A stretch of DNA of 64,000 nt, taken from NCBI RefSeq assembly GCF_017303295.1, contig NZ_JAFKOK010000016.1, forward strand, positions 62,001 to 126,000, in the 5' to 3' direction. Positions 54,079-62,684 of this stretch are shown here, in pieces. The translations under genes were made by a program, and so were the position numbers. The notes below the pieces were generated by a model. It searched no databases. It had not been told where the DNA came from and saw nothing but the letters and a program-made list of their open reading frames with translations. Position 1 is the stretch's first letter; the number at the start of each line of letters is the position of its first letter. The DNA is from Rhodobacter sp. NTK016B (GTDB lineage Bacteria > Pseudomonadota > Alphaproteobacteria > Rhodobacterales > Rhodobacteraceae).

Positions 54079-54920
54079 TGGACGACGTATCGCTGAAACG
54101 GATCGCCGAGGCGCTCGAGCGCCTCAGCCCGCCGCCCGCCGCGGCCCCGGATTTTACGCAGGCCGACGCATTCGTCTGGCATACCGGGCCCGAACGGCTG
54201 GTGCCGGTGACGCAGGTCAATCGGGTGCCACTGGCGCTGCTCAAGGCGATCGGGCGGGCGCGCGACATCCTGCTGCAGAACACGCTGCAATTCGCCCGGG
54301 GCTATGCCGCGAACAACGCGCTGTTGTGGGGCGCGCGGGGAATGGGCAAGTCGTCACTGGTGAAAGCCGTCCATGCCGAGGTGCTGGCGCAGGGCCTGCC
54401 CTGCACGCTGGTCGAGATCCAGCGCGAGGATCTGCCCAGCGTGGGCCGCCTGCTGGGCCATCTGCGCACCGCGCCGGAACAACGGTTCGTGCTGTTTTGT
54501 GACGATCTTTCGTTTTCCCATGACGACCAGCATTACAAATCCCTCAAGGCGCTGCTCGATGGCGGGATCGAGGGGCGGCCGGATAATGTGATCCTCTATG
54601 CCACATCGAACCGGCGTCACCTGATGCCGCGCGACATGATCGAGAACGAGCGGTCCTCGGCGATCTCGCCTTCCGAGGCGGTCGAGGAAAAGGTTTCGCT
54701 GTCGGATCGGTTCGGGCTGTGGCTGGGTTTCCATCCCTGTTCGCAGGACGAATATCTGGCGATGATCGACGGCTATGTCGCCGAGCACAATCTGTCGGTC
54801 GACCCCGAGCAGCTTCGCGCCGAGGCGATCGAATGGCAGGCGACGCGCGGCGGGCGGTCGGGCCGGGTGGCGTGGCAGTTCTTCTGCGACCTTGCCGGGC
54901 GGATGGGCAAAGCGATCTGA
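54078..54920 (+). CDS. DUF815 AAA-type ATPase
   Basis: A 280-residue ATPase of the DUF815 family (related to AAA proteins). Walker A is GARGMGKSS (85-93) and Walker B is FVLFCDDLSF (about 138-147); a further conserved stretch is ILYATSNRRHLMPRDMIEN. The function is not known. The one-base overlap with tatC suggests a link to Tat export or simply operon sharing. The N-terminus carries a short Pro/Ala linker. Confidence 0.87.
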   Translation: MDDVSLKRIAEALERLSPPPAAAPDFTQADAFVWHTGPERLVPVTQVNRVPLALLKAIGRARDILLQNTLQFARGYAANNALLWGARGMGKSSLVKAVHAEVLAQGLPCTLVEIQREDLPSVGRLLGHLRTAPEQRFVLFCDDLSFSHDDQHYKSLKALLDGGIEGRPDNVILYATSNRRHLMPRDMIENERSSAISPSEAVEEKVSLSDRFGLWLGFHPCSQDEYLAMIDGYVAEHNLSVDPEQLRAEAIEWQATRGGRSGRVAWQFFCDLAGRMGKAI

Positions 54921-54928
54921 GGCGGAAC

Positions 54929-54947
54929 GGTGCGTGCCTCACGCACC
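54929..54947. terminator. Hairpin between convergent DUF815 and DUF1499 genes
   Basis: An eight-base stem (GGTGCGTG/CACGCACC) with a three-base loop lies in the 41-base convergent gap. There is no T-run on either side, so termination efficiency is doubtful. It may serve both transcripts. Confidence 0.35.
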
Positions 54948-54961
54948 CTACAGCCGCGCGC

Positions 54962-55390
54962 TTAGTCGGGGATCCAGCGCGCAAGCCGCGCCGCGTTCAC
55001 GCCACGGTCCGAATAGCCGAACCGCGCGCGCGACAGCGCAACGATGCGCGTGCCATCGCCTTCGGGTATCAGCCGGATCGAGACGTAATCGGGAAAGCGC
55101 ATCAGCGCGGTCCGCGCGATCCAGGTGCCGGACATCTCGTCTCCCGCCAGCAGCTCGGCCCCTTCGCGCCGCGCGGTCACGGCGATCCGCTCGGCCGCCT
55201 CGTCCGGCGATAGCGCGACGACACGGTCGACGCGCGCGAAATTAGGGCGCTCGGGGTCGGGCGCGGTCACCGGGTCCACATTCCAGACCTGCGGATCGGA
55301 CGGCGCGACGCGGACATAGACGGCGAAAGCAAGGAACAGCGCCACAAGCGCCGCGAGCATGATCAGGATCAGCAGAAGGGGGCGCAGCAT
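54962..55390 (-). CDS. DUF1499 membrane-anchored protein
   Basis: A 142-residue protein with one N-terminal membrane segment (about 5-27, LLLILIMLAALVALFLAFAVYV) and a DUF1499 domain, visible in ARREGAELLAGDEMSGTWIARTALMRFPDYVSIRL and DGTRIVALSRARFGYSDRGVNAARLARWI. The domain is thought to be extracytoplasmic; the role is unknown. It is divergent from glmU. Confidence 0.83.
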   Translation of the reverse strand: MLRPLLLILIMLAALVALFLAFAVYVRVAPSDPQVWNVDPVTAPDPERPNFARVDRVVALSPDEAAERIAVTARREGAELLAGDEMSGTWIARTALMRFPDYVSIRLIPEGDGTRIVALSRARFGYSDRGVNAARLARWIPD

Positions 55391-55627
55391 CGGGACCTCG
55401 GGTCTGGGAAAGGGAGAGCGGCGCGCCGCAGGCGAAACGGGCGGCGCCGTGTTCTTGGAGCGAAGTTAACACCCGGCGCCCCTCGCTTGCCAAGCCCTTG
55501 CGGCCCGTCCCCCGGAAGCGTGATCGCGGGGCCGCAACGCTATGCGCAGTGAAAACCGCGATTGCGGGCCGGTTAGCGGGATTTTGCGCGTGTTTCAGCC
55601 TGTCACGCAGTGTGATAGGCGGCTTGC

Positions 55628-55655
55628 TTGCATTGGGGCCTCCTTCGGCTAGAAC
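55628..55655 (+). promoter_or_regulatory. glmU: Promoter candidate for glmU
   Basis: TTGCAT (55628-55633) and TAGAAC (55650-55655) are 16 bases apart, 27 bases before the glmU ATG. A start near 55662 would give a short leader containing the GCAGGAAGAGC ribosome binding site. I see no other feature in the 291-base gap (55391-55681). Confidence 0.4.
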
Positions 55656-55681
55656 CAGCAAAAATCAAGAGCAGGAAGAGC

Positions 55682-57037
55682 ATGTCGGTATCCCTCGTGA
55701 TCCTCGCCGCCGGTCTTGGCAGCCGGATGAATTCGGAGCGCCCGAAGGTCTTGCACCCGATCGGCGGCGCGCCGCTGCTGGCGCATGCGATGCGCGCGGG
55801 CGATACGCTGGAACCTGAGCGCGTCGTGGTCGTCACCGGCCACGGGGCCGAGGCGGTCGCCAAGGCCGCCCGCTCCGAGAACCCCGATGTCCGCATTGCC
55901 CATCAGGCCGAACAGCGCGGCACGGCCCATGCCGTGGCGCAGGCCCGCGACGCGCTTGACGGCTTTCAGGGCGACGCGGTGGTGCTGTACGGAGACACGC
56001 CCTTCGTGAGCGGCGCGACGCTGGACGCGATGCGCGAGGCGCGCGCGCGCCATGCGGTGGTTGTGCTGGGTTTCGAGGCCGCCGATCCGGGCCGCTACGG
56101 CCGGCTGGTCATGGCGGGCGACGAGCTGGAGCGGATCGTCGAATTCAAGGATGCGAACGCGGAAGAGCGCGCCATCACCCTGTGCAATTCCGGCGTGGTC
56201 TGCGCCGAGGCCCCGGTACTTTTCGAACTGATCGACGGTGTGGGCGACGATAATGCCGCCGGGGAATTCTACTTAACCGACATCGTGGCCATTGCCAGAC
56301 AAAAGGGTCTGTCGGTCGGCGTGGTGCGCTGCGACGAGGCCGAGACGCTGGGTATCAACACCCGCGCCGAGCTGGCCGCCGCCGAAAGCGCCTTTCAGGC
56401 GCGCAAGCGGGCCGAGGCGCTGGAAGACGGCGTGACGCTGATCGCGCCCGAGACGATCTTCTTCTCGCTCGACACGTTCGTCGGGCGCGACGCGGTGGTC
56501 GGGCCCAACGTGGTCTTTGGCCCCGGCGTGACGGTGGAAAGCGACGCGGTGATCCGTGCCTTCTGCCATCTTGAGGGCTGTCATGTCAGCCGGGGGGCCT
56601 CGGTCGGGCCCTTCGCGCGGTTGCGCCCCGATGCCTATCTGGCCGAACACACGCATGTCGGCAATTTCGTCGAGATCAAGAACGCCAATATCGACGAGGG
56701 CGCGAAGATCAATCACCTGACCTATATCGGCGATGCCGATGTGGGCGAGCGGACGAATGTCGGCGCGGGCACGATCACCTGCAATTACGACGGCGTCTTC
56801 AAGCACCGCACGGTGATCGGCAAGGACGTGTTCGTGGGCTCGAACACGATGCTTGTCGCGCCGGTCCGGGTGGGCGACGCCGCGATGACGGGCTCGGGCT
56901 CGGTCATCACCACGGATGTCGAGGCGGGGGCGCTGGCGCTGGGACGCGCGCGGCAGGTGGTCAAGCCGGGCCTTGCGCGCAGCCTGATGGCGCGGCTGAA
57001 GGCCAAGAAGGCCGAGACCAAGAAAAGCGAGGGCTGA
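55682..57037 (+). CDS. glmU: Bifunctional GlmU (acetyltransferase/uridylyltransferase)
   Basis: A 451-residue enzyme that acetylates glucosamine-1-phosphate and makes UDP-GlcNAc. The uridylyltransferase domain starts VILAAGLGSRMNSERPKVLHPIGG, with the LYGDTPF motif; the left-handed beta-helix (about 250-451) has many hexapeptides and the NFVEIKNANIDEGAKINHLTYIGDADVG acetyl-transfer part. ATG 55682 has AGGAAGAGC upstream. It is followed three bases later by glmS. Confidence 0.96.
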   Translation: MSVSLVILAAGLGSRMNSERPKVLHPIGGAPLLAHAMRAGDTLEPERVVVVTGHGAEAVAKAARSENPDVRIAHQAEQRGTAHAVAQARDALDGFQGDAVVLYGDTPFVSGATLDAMREARARHAVVVLGFEAADPGRYGRLVMAGDELERIVEFKDANAEERAITLCNSGVVCAEAPVLFELIDGVGDDNAAGEFYLTDIVAIARQKGLSVGVVRCDEAETLGINTRAELAAAESAFQARKRAEALEDGVTLIAPETIFFSLDTFVGRDAVVGPNVVFGPGVTVESDAVIRAFCHLEGCHVSRGASVGPFARLRPDAYLAEHTHVGNFVEIKNANIDEGAKINHLTYIGDADVGERTNVGAGTITCNYDGVFKHRTVIGKDVFVGSNTMLVAPVRVGDAAMTGSGSVITTDVEAGALALGRARQVVKPGLARSLMARLKAKKAETKKSEG

Positions 57038-57040
57038 GCG

Positions 57041-58858
57041 ATGTGCGGAATTGTCGGTGTGCTGGGATCGCACGAGGTCGCGCCCCTGATTCTGGAAAGC
57101 CTCAAGCGGCTGGAGTATCGCGGCTATGACAGCGCGGGCATTGCCACGGTGAATGCGGGCAAGCTGGATCGCCGCCGCGCGGTGGGCAAACTGGTGAACC
57201 TGTCGGATCTGATGGTGCACGACGCGCTGCCGGGCCGGGCGGGGATCGGCCATACCCGCTGGGCCACGCATGGCGAACCCAATGTGACGAACGCGCATCC
57301 TCATCGCTCGGGGCCGGTTGCGGTGGTTCATAACGGCATCATCGAGAATTTCCGCCCGCTGCGCGAGGAACTCGCCGCCGCCGGGATCGCCCGCGAAAGC
57401 GACACCGATACCGAGGTGATCGCACAGCTCACGCGCCATCACATGGATCAGGGCATGGATCCGCAACAGGCGGTCGGCGCGACCCTGACCCGGCTGGAAG
57501 GGGCCTTTGCGCTGGCCTTCCTGTTCGACGGGCAGGACAACCTGATGATCGGCGCGCGCAAGGGCTCGCCGCTGGCCGTGGGCTGGGGCGAGGGCGAGAT
57601 GTTCCTCGGCTCGGACGCGATCGCGCTGGCGCCGATGACCGACCGCATCACCTATCTTGAAGAGGGCGACTGGGTCGTCGTCACGCGCGAAGGCGCGACC
57701 TTCTACGACCATGACGGCCAGCGGGTGAACCGCTCTGTGGCGAAGATCCAGCTTGAGCAGACCCGCGTCGACAAGGCCGGGCACAAGCATTTCATGGCCA
57801 AGGAAATCGCCGAGCAGCCCTCGGTTCTGGGCGCCGGGCTGACCCATCACCTGACCCGCGACGGCAACGCGCTGGCCTTCCCGCCCGAGGTCGACTTCAG
57901 CCAGTGCGACCGGGTGACGATGGTCGCCTGCGGGACCGGTCACTACGCGACGCAAGTGGCGAAATACTGGTTCGAACAGATCGCGGGCCTGCCCTGCGAC
58001 ATCGATATCGCCAGCGAATTCCGCTACCGCGAGCCGGTGCTCAGCGACAAGGGTGTGGGCATCTTCGTCAGCCAATCGGGCGAGACCGCCGACACGCTGG
58101 CCGCGCTGCGCCATGTGGATGGCAAGCTGGCCTTCACGCTGGGCGTGGTCAACGTGGCGACCTCGTCCATCGCGCGCGAGACCGATGTCGCGCTGCCGAT
58201 CCTTGCCGGGCCCGAGATCAGCGTGGCCTCGACCAAGGGCTTCACCGCGCAATTGCTGGTGCTGCTGTTGCTGGCGCTGAAGGCTGCGCATGATCGCGGG
58301 CGGCTTGACGATGCGGGGCTGGCCGCGAAGCTGGCCGAGCTCAAGGTGCTGCCCGGCACGCTGGCGCAGGCGCTTGACCGCGAGCCCGAGATCGAGGCGC
58401 TGGCGCACAAGATCTCGGCCGCGCAGGACGTGCTGTTTCTGGGCCGCGGCGTGATGTACCCGCTGGCGCTGGAAGGCGCGCTCAAGCTCAAGGAGCTGAG
58501 CTATATCCATGCCGAAGGCTATGCCTCGGGAGAGCTGAAACACGGCCCCATCGCGCTGATCGACGAGACGCTGCCGGTGATCGTGCTGGCCCCGCGCGAC
58601 GCGCTTTATGACAAGACCGTCTCGAACATGCAGGAAGTCATGGCGCGGCAGGGCAAGGTGGTGCTGATCTCGGACCGCGCGGGCCTTGAGGAGGCGGGCA
58701 AGGTCTGGGCGACGCTGGCGATGCCCAGCGTCTCGGACCTGATCGCCCCCATCGTCTACGCGATCCCGGCGCAGATGCTGGCCTATCACACCGCGCTGGC
58801 ACGCGGCACCGATGTGGACCAGCCGCGCAATCTGGCGAAATCGGTGACGGTGGAATAA
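57041..58858 (+). CDS. glmS: Glutamine-fructose-6-phosphate aminotransferase GlmS
   Basis: A 605-residue enzyme. The glutaminase domain starts MCGIVGVLG with Cys2 as nucleophile and LEYRGYDSAGIA; the isomerase domain has two SIS parts, with ISQSGETADTLAALR-type (here VSQSGETADTLAALR) and the end DQPRNLAKSVTVE with catalytic Lys. It makes glucosamine-6-phosphate for murein and LPS. There is no glmS ribozyme-like leader; the gap to glmU is too short. Confidence 0.97.
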   Translation: MCGIVGVLGSHEVAPLILESLKRLEYRGYDSAGIATVNAGKLDRRRAVGKLVNLSDLMVHDALPGRAGIGHTRWATHGEPNVTNAHPHRSGPVAVVHNGIIENFRPLREELAAAGIARESDTDTEVIAQLTRHHMDQGMDPQQAVGATLTRLEGAFALAFLFDGQDNLMIGARKGSPLAVGWGEGEMFLGSDAIALAPMTDRITYLEEGDWVVVTREGATFYDHDGQRVNRSVAKIQLEQTRVDKAGHKHFMAKEIAEQPSVLGAGLTHHLTRDGNALAFPPEVDFSQCDRVTMVACGTGHYATQVAKYWFEQIAGLPCDIDIASEFRYREPVLSDKGVGIFVSQSGETADTLAALRHVDGKLAFTLGVVNVATSSIARETDVALPILAGPEISVASTKGFTAQLLVLLLLALKAAHDRGRLDDAGLAAKLAELKVLPGTLAQALDREPEIEALAHKISAAQDVLFLGRGVMYPLALEGALKLKELSYIHAEGYASGELKHGPIALIDETLPVIVLAPRDALYDKTVSNMQEVMARQGKVVLISDRAGLEEAGKVWATLAMPSVSDLIAPIVYAIPAQMLAYHTALARGTDVDQPRNLAKSVTVE

Positions 58859-58888
58859 GCTGCCCTTCATTGCCGCAAGGGGGGAGCC

Positions 58889-59431
58889 ATGGCCAAGCAA
58901 TTCGCCGCGTTCGAGGACGATCACCTGCGCATCATCGCCGCGCAGAATATGTTCTTCGTGGGCACCGCCGCGCCCGGGGGGCGGGTGAATATCTCTCCCA
59001 AAGGAATGGACAGCCTGCGCGTGACGGGGCCGAACCGGGTGGTCTGGCTCAATGTTACGGGCTCGGGGAACGAGACGGCGGGGCATCTGCAACTTGCCCC
59101 GCGCATGACGGTGATGTGGTGCTCTTTCGACCGTCGGCCGATGATCCTGCGCGCTTATGGAACGGCGCGTGCCATCCATCCGCGCGATGCGGATTGGGCA
59201 TCGCTGTATGCGCTGTTCGAGCCGATCCCCGGTGCGCGGCAGATCTACGACATGACGGTCGAGATGGTGCAGACCTCGTGCGGCTACGCGGTGCCGTTCT
59301 TTGAGCATCAGGGCCCCCGCGACACGCTGCGACACTGGGCCGAAACCAAGGGACCCGACGGCGTCGAGGCCTATTGGGACGAAAAGAACCGCACCACGCT
59401 GGACGGTTTCGCGACCGGGATTCTTGACTGA
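58889..59431 (+). CDS. Pyridoxamine 5'-phosphate oxidase family protein
   Basis: A 180-residue flavin-type split-barrel protein. The N-terminal FFVGTAAPGGRVNISPKGMDSLRV and RVVWLNVTGSGNETAGHLQLAPRMTVMWCSFDRRPMILRAYGTA are usual for this family, and YDMTVEMVQTSCGYAVPFFEHQG is the late signature of the subgroup. True PdxH is longer and has other active-site residues. The substrate is unknown. It follows glmS by 30 bases, with a good GGGGGGAGCC site. Confidence 0.83.
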   Translation: MAKQFAAFEDDHLRIIAAQNMFFVGTAAPGGRVNISPKGMDSLRVTGPNRVVWLNVTGSGNETAGHLQLAPRMTVMWCSFDRRPMILRAYGTARAIHPRDADWASLYALFEPIPGARQIYDMTVEMVQTSCGYAVPFFEHQGPRDTLRHWAETKGPDGVEAYWDEKNRTTLDGFATGILD

Positions 59432-59510
59432 CCGACGCCTGATCCGCGCATAGGTTGATCCGGTCGCCGCGCCCGCGCGTATCCGTTGGATAACGCATTC
59501 CGGAGGTCCC

Positions 59511-60053
59511 ATGTCGCTGTCCCGTCGCCAGATGCTGCTCGCCGTTTCTGCCTTCGGGCTTACCTTTGTGCCGGCCGCCTGCGCCCGACGGCCCGAGGCA
59601 TCGACCACGCCCGCTGGTTCGATCACGCTAGACGAGGTCTTTGTCGGCGAGGTCCGCGGGCGCGGCGTGTTCGAGGTCGATCTCACCGGCTCGCAGCGGC
59701 GCTTCTCGGCTCGTTTGCACGGTCGTCTGGATGGCGACCGGCTGATCGTGGCTGAGGACTTCGTCTATGATGACGGGCAGGAGGGGCGGCTGACCTGGGT
59801 TTTCGAGCGCGCCGGGCCGGGGCGCTGGACCGGGCGGCGCGAGGATACCGTAGGCGTGGCCGAGGTGGTCGAACAGGGCGACACGATCCGCATGGATTAC
59901 ACCGCCGATTTCGAGACGCCCGACGGCGTGACGCGGCTGGCATTCTCGGACGTGATCTATCGCGCACCGGACGGAAAGGTTATCAACGAGGCGATCGTGC
60001 GGCGCTGGGGTCTTCCCGTCGGCCGCGTGCGCTTCGAGATGACCCGGGAATGA
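59511..60053 (+). CDS. DUF3833 family exported protein
   Basis: A 180-residue protein. The N-terminus MSLSRRQMLLAVSAFGLTFVPAACARR is a signal peptide with a twin-Arg-like RR and a Cys after PAA, so a lipoprotein is possible although the lipobox is weak. The DUF3833 body follows: DEVFVGEVRGRGVFEV, RLDGDRLIVAEDFVYDDGQEGRLTWVFERAG and the end VINEAIVRRWGLPVGRVRFEMTRE. The role is unknown. Its stop codon overlaps the next start (ATGA). Confidence 0.8.
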   Translation: MSLSRRQMLLAVSAFGLTFVPAACARRPEASTTPAGSITLDEVFVGEVRGRGVFEVDLTGSQRRFSARLHGRLDGDRLIVAEDFVYDDGQEGRLTWVFERAGPGRWTGRREDTVGVAEVVEQGDTIRMDYTADFETPDGVTRLAFSDVIYRAPDGKVINEAIVRRWGLPVGRVRFEMTRE

Positions 60054-60739
60054 CACAGACCACAATCGACGATGCCATGGCCGCGCTGAACGCGCAGGCT
60101 GATCCCGCCCGCGCCGGGGAAATGCGCGCCTATCACAAGATCGACCGGGGCTATCTGGGCCTGTCGAACCCACAGGTGGATGATCTGGTCAAGATATGGC
60201 GCGAGGGCGCCAGCGTCGAGGATCGCGTGGCACTGGCCGCGGCGTTGTGGGAGACGAATATCCACGAGGCAATGGTCGCGGCGGCGAAACTGCTGACGCA
60301 GGCGCGGATGAGACCGGATGCCGAGGCCTGGGCGCTGATCGCGCACTGGGCCGAAGGGTTCGAGGGTTGGGCGGTGGCCGATCATGCCTCGTCGGCAGGG
60401 GCGCGGCGGCTGGCGGCGGACCCGTCGCGGCTCGATCAGCTCGAGGCCTGGACCAACCATGACAACATGTGGACCCGCCGCGCCGCGCTGGTGATGACGC
60501 TGCCCTGGGCGCGGCTCAACAACCTCAAACCCGCCGATGCCGAGGCGCGTGAGCGTGTGCTGGGCTGGGCGGTGGGCTATGCCGAGGATCGCGACTGGTT
60601 TATCCAGAAGGCGGTGGCCTGGTGGCTGCGCGATCTGTCCAAGCATGATGGCGAACGCGTCGTGGCATGGATGGCCGAGCATGGCGACCGGCTGAAGCCC
60701 TTCGCGCGCAAGGAAGCGCTGCGGATATTGGAAGGGTAG
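60050..60739 (+). CDS. AlkD-like DNA alkylation repair protein
   Basis: A 229-residue helical repeat protein of the AlkD family. Conserved segments are MRAYHKIDRGYLGLSNPQVDDLVKIWR, AAALWETNIHEAMVAAAKLL, DNMWTRRAALVMTLPWAR and DRDWFIQKAVAWWLRDLSKHD, with Trp/Asp/Arg residues in the positions expected of the DNA-contacting cleft. AlkD removes N3- and N7-alkyl purines. It starts inside the DUF3833 stop codon. Confidence 0.88.
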   Translation: MTQTTIDDAMAALNAQADPARAGEMRAYHKIDRGYLGLSNPQVDDLVKIWREGASVEDRVALAAALWETNIHEAMVAAAKLLTQARMRPDAEAWALIAHWAEGFEGWAVADHASSAGARRLAADPSRLDQLEAWTNHDNMWTRRAALVMTLPWARLNNLKPADAEARERVLGWAVGYAEDRDWFIQKAVAWWLRDLSKHDGERVVAWMAEHGDRLKPFARKEALRILEG

Positions 60740-60827
60740 GACGGCCCGGCCACGCTCCCGCCCGCCCACCCCGCTTGGCCGGGCCGCCCCACCCTGCGGC
60801 GGAGGGCGCGCGCGCATCCGGCGTCGC

Positions 60828-60850
60828 GGGAGTATTTTCGGCAGAGTGAA
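60828..60850 (+). repeat. Intergenic repeat, GGAGTATTT...CAGAGTGA type
   Basis: GGGAGTATTTTCGGCAGAGTGAA lies in the convergent gap between the AlkD-like and asparaginase genes. It resembles the elements at 841, 12813-12879 and 21151, and its 3' part is the first arm of the hairpin at 60841. Confidence 0.5.
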
Positions 60851-60878
60851 AGGGGAAGCGTGCTCCCTTTTACTCTGC
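60841..60878. terminator. Long hairpin at the end of the asparaginase gene
   Basis: A 14-bp stem with one G-T pair (GCAGAGTGAAAGGG against CCCTTTTACTCTGC) forms ten bases beyond the asparaginase stop. On the minus strand it is followed by CGAAAATACTCC. It can act in both directions and probably ends both convergent transcripts. Confidence 0.65.
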
Positions 60879-60886
60879 GCCGGTAC

Positions 60887-61879
60887 TCAGCAGAAGCCTT
60901 TGGCCAGACGCAAGCCGCCCACCGGGATGTCGCGGCGGTTGAGCATCGGCGCGCCGAGGCGTTTCTGCGCCATCGGATGGGCCGGGTCCAGGACGCCCAA
61001 GCGCGACAGGAGCGCGGTGATCGCCGCTTCCGAGGCGCGGGTGCCGCCATCGACGATCTTGAGCGCGACGCCCAGTCCCTGCGCCGGAAGGATCGCCACG
61101 AAGACCGCCTCGGCGCCGGTCTTGATCGCCACGCCGTCCATCACCTGCATGAGCTCGGTGCAGGCGCGCGTCGCGCCCGCGACCATTTCAGGATGGGCGA
61201 CCATCGCCTCGCGCAGGGCAACCATCGCCCGGCCGCGCGCGTCGCTTTCGGTGGCGGTGGCAAAGCGTGCCATGGCGCGGCCCAGACCGGCCAGCGTGGT
61301 GGCGAAGTTGGGGGCCGAACAGCCGTCGATACCGTAGCCGGGGCTGTCTTCGCCGGTGACGTCCTCGAAAGCCTCTTTCACCGCTTTCTGCACCGGGTGG
61401 TCGGCTTCGACGTAATCGGGTCCGCCGCCCAGATGCTGGTTGAGCATCAGAAAGCCCGCATGTTTGCCCGAGCAGTTATTGTGCAACTGGCAGGCGGAAT
61501 CGCCGGTGCAGATCAGCCGGTCGCGTTCGGGAATGTCGTCGGGGATCTGCACGCCGCAGCGCAGGTCGCTTTCGGAAAGCCCCAGATCGGCGAGCCATGC
61601 CGCGACCTCGTGCGTGTGGATCGCCGCGCCCTGATGTGAGGCGCAGGCCAGCGCCAGCCGCTTTTGCGGCAGCGCGCGCCCCGCGCCCGTGTCCAGAAGC
61701 GGCAAGGCCTGCACCATCTTGCATGACGAGCGCGGATAGATCACCGCGCCGGGATCGCCCCAGGCTTCGACGACGCCACCGGCATCGCAGATCACCGCAT
61801 GCCCGCAATGGAGCCCTTCCAGAATGTCGCCTCGCCAGACTTCAATCATCGGGATGGCGCCCGAACCCACGTCACCCAC
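60887..61879 (-). CDS. Asparaginase, Rhizobium etli type (class 3)
   Basis: A 330-residue protein of the thermolabile R. etli AsnA-type family, unrelated to E. coli asparaginases. The SxxK motif is SSCK at 51-54 (Ser51, Lys54) and the other conserved parts are NNCSGKHAGFL and GYGIDGCSAPNFATTLAGL. It hydrolyses asparagine to aspartate and ammonia. The start is GTG at 61879, supported by AAGGAGG six bases upstream on the minus strand; ATG 61849 has no such site. Confidence 0.85.
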   Translation of the reverse strand: MGDVGSGAIPMIEVWRGDILEGLHCGHAVICDAGGVVEAWGDPGAVIYPRSSCKMVQALPLLDTGAGRALPQKRLALACASHQGAAIHTHEVAAWLADLGLSESDLRCGVQIPDDIPERDRLICTGDSACQLHNNCSGKHAGFLMLNQHLGGGPDYVEADHPVQKAVKEAFEDVTGEDSPGYGIDGCSAPNFATTLAGLGRAMARFATATESDARGRAMVALREAMVAHPEMVAGATRACTELMQVMDGVAIKTGAEAVFVAILPAQGLGVALKIVDGGTRASEAAITALLSRLGVLDPAHPMAQKRLGAPMLNRRDIPVGGLRLAKGFC

Positions 61880-61913
61880 GCCGGGCCTCCTTCACAGTTG
61901 CGCAATATTCCGC

Positions 61914-61978
61914 CAACAGGGGTTCCTCCCCCCCCGAAATTCACGGTAATACACACACTACCGGTCAAACCCCTGTTG
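61914..61978. repeat. Perfect 11-bp inverted repeat between the asparaginase and IalB-like genes
   Basis: CAACAGGGGTT (61914-61924) and AACCCCTGTTG (61968-61978) face each other across 43 bases in the divergent gap. Both arms lie next to TTGCGC sequences. Such an arrangement could be a looped operator or a stem. No gene lies here. Confidence 0.5.
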
Positions 61979-62052
61979 CGCCATATGAAAGCCTTGTGCG
62001 ACAAGGCCCGGACGCGAGGGGAACAGACACACGCTGGAGGCACGAAAGGCAG

Positions 62053-62583
62053 ATGGCAGCATCGATCAAATTCGGCGCGGCGGGCGCGGTCATGGCGCTC
62101 ATGGCAGCGATCCCCGCGCAGGCGCAGGATTCGACCAACCGGGTCGCGGTGGAAACCGCGTGGAGCGTGTTCGTCGACGGGACGCCGCGCGAATGCTGGG
62201 CCGTATCGGCCCCGCAGGAAACCATCAACACGCGTGACGGGCGTGCCGTGAGCGTGCGGCGGGGCGATATCCTGTTGTTCGCGACCTTCCGGCAGGGCCA
62301 GAGCGGCGCGCCCGAAGTGTCGTTCACGGGCGGGTATCCGTTCGCGCCCGAATCGACCGTCGAGGTCACGGTCGGCACCGACACCTACCAGCTGATCACC
62401 GATGGTGAATGGGCTTGGGCCGCGTCGCCGGAAGAGGATGCGCGCATCCTCAACTCGTTCCGGGCGGGGCAGGACGCGGTGCTGGTGGCGCGCTCGACGC
62501 GCGGAACCCGGACCGAAGACCATTTCTCGCTGTTCGGCATCACCGCCGCGACCGAGGAAGCTCAGAGCCGCTGCGCGGAATAA
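62053..62583 (+). CDS. Invasion associated locus B (IalB) family protein
   Basis: A 176-residue exported protein. The signal peptide is about residues 1-24 ([20 protein letters not shown]). The IalB pattern is [21 protein letters not shown] with a conserved Cys; a second Cys lies at SRCAE near the end. IalB proteins are named for Bartonella erythrocyte invasion, but homologues are common in free-living alphaproteobacteria and their role is unclear. The start lies after GAAAGGCAG. Confidence 0.82.
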   Translation: MAASIKFGAAGAVMALMAAIPAQAQDSTNRVAVETAWSVFVDGTPRECWAVSAPQETINTRDGRAVSVRRGDILLFATFRQGQSGAPEVSFTGGYPFAPESTVEVTVGTDTYQLITDGEWAWAASPEEDARILNSFRAGQDAVLVARSTRGTRTEDHFSLFGITAATEEAQSRCAE

Positions 62584-62607
62584 CGCGCGTCGCGGCGAAG
62601 ATTTCAG

Positions 62608-62638
62608 GCCGCCGGGCTGTTCAGCCCGGCGGCTTTTT
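62608..62638 (+). terminator. Intrinsic terminator after the IalB-like gene
   Basis: An 11-bp stem (GCCGCCGGGCT/AGCCCGGCGGC) with a four-base loop is followed directly by TTTTT, 25 bases after the stop. This is a clear rho-independent terminator before rlmN. Confidence 0.85.
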
Positions 62639-62684
62639 CCTATATGCTACGCTTGCCTTTCGCGCAGCCCAGACGGAGACGCGC

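Noticed and set aside
57038-57060. A glmS ribozyme or riboswitch in front of glmS
   Set aside because: Only three bases separate glmU and glmS, and the ribozyme belongs to Gram-positive bacteria.
56273-59686. A 1,137-codon open frame on the minus strand across glmU and glmS
   Set aside because: It is antisense to two clear housekeeping genes and its protein is rich in Arg, His and Gly with no family pattern. This is the usual effect of high third-position GC.
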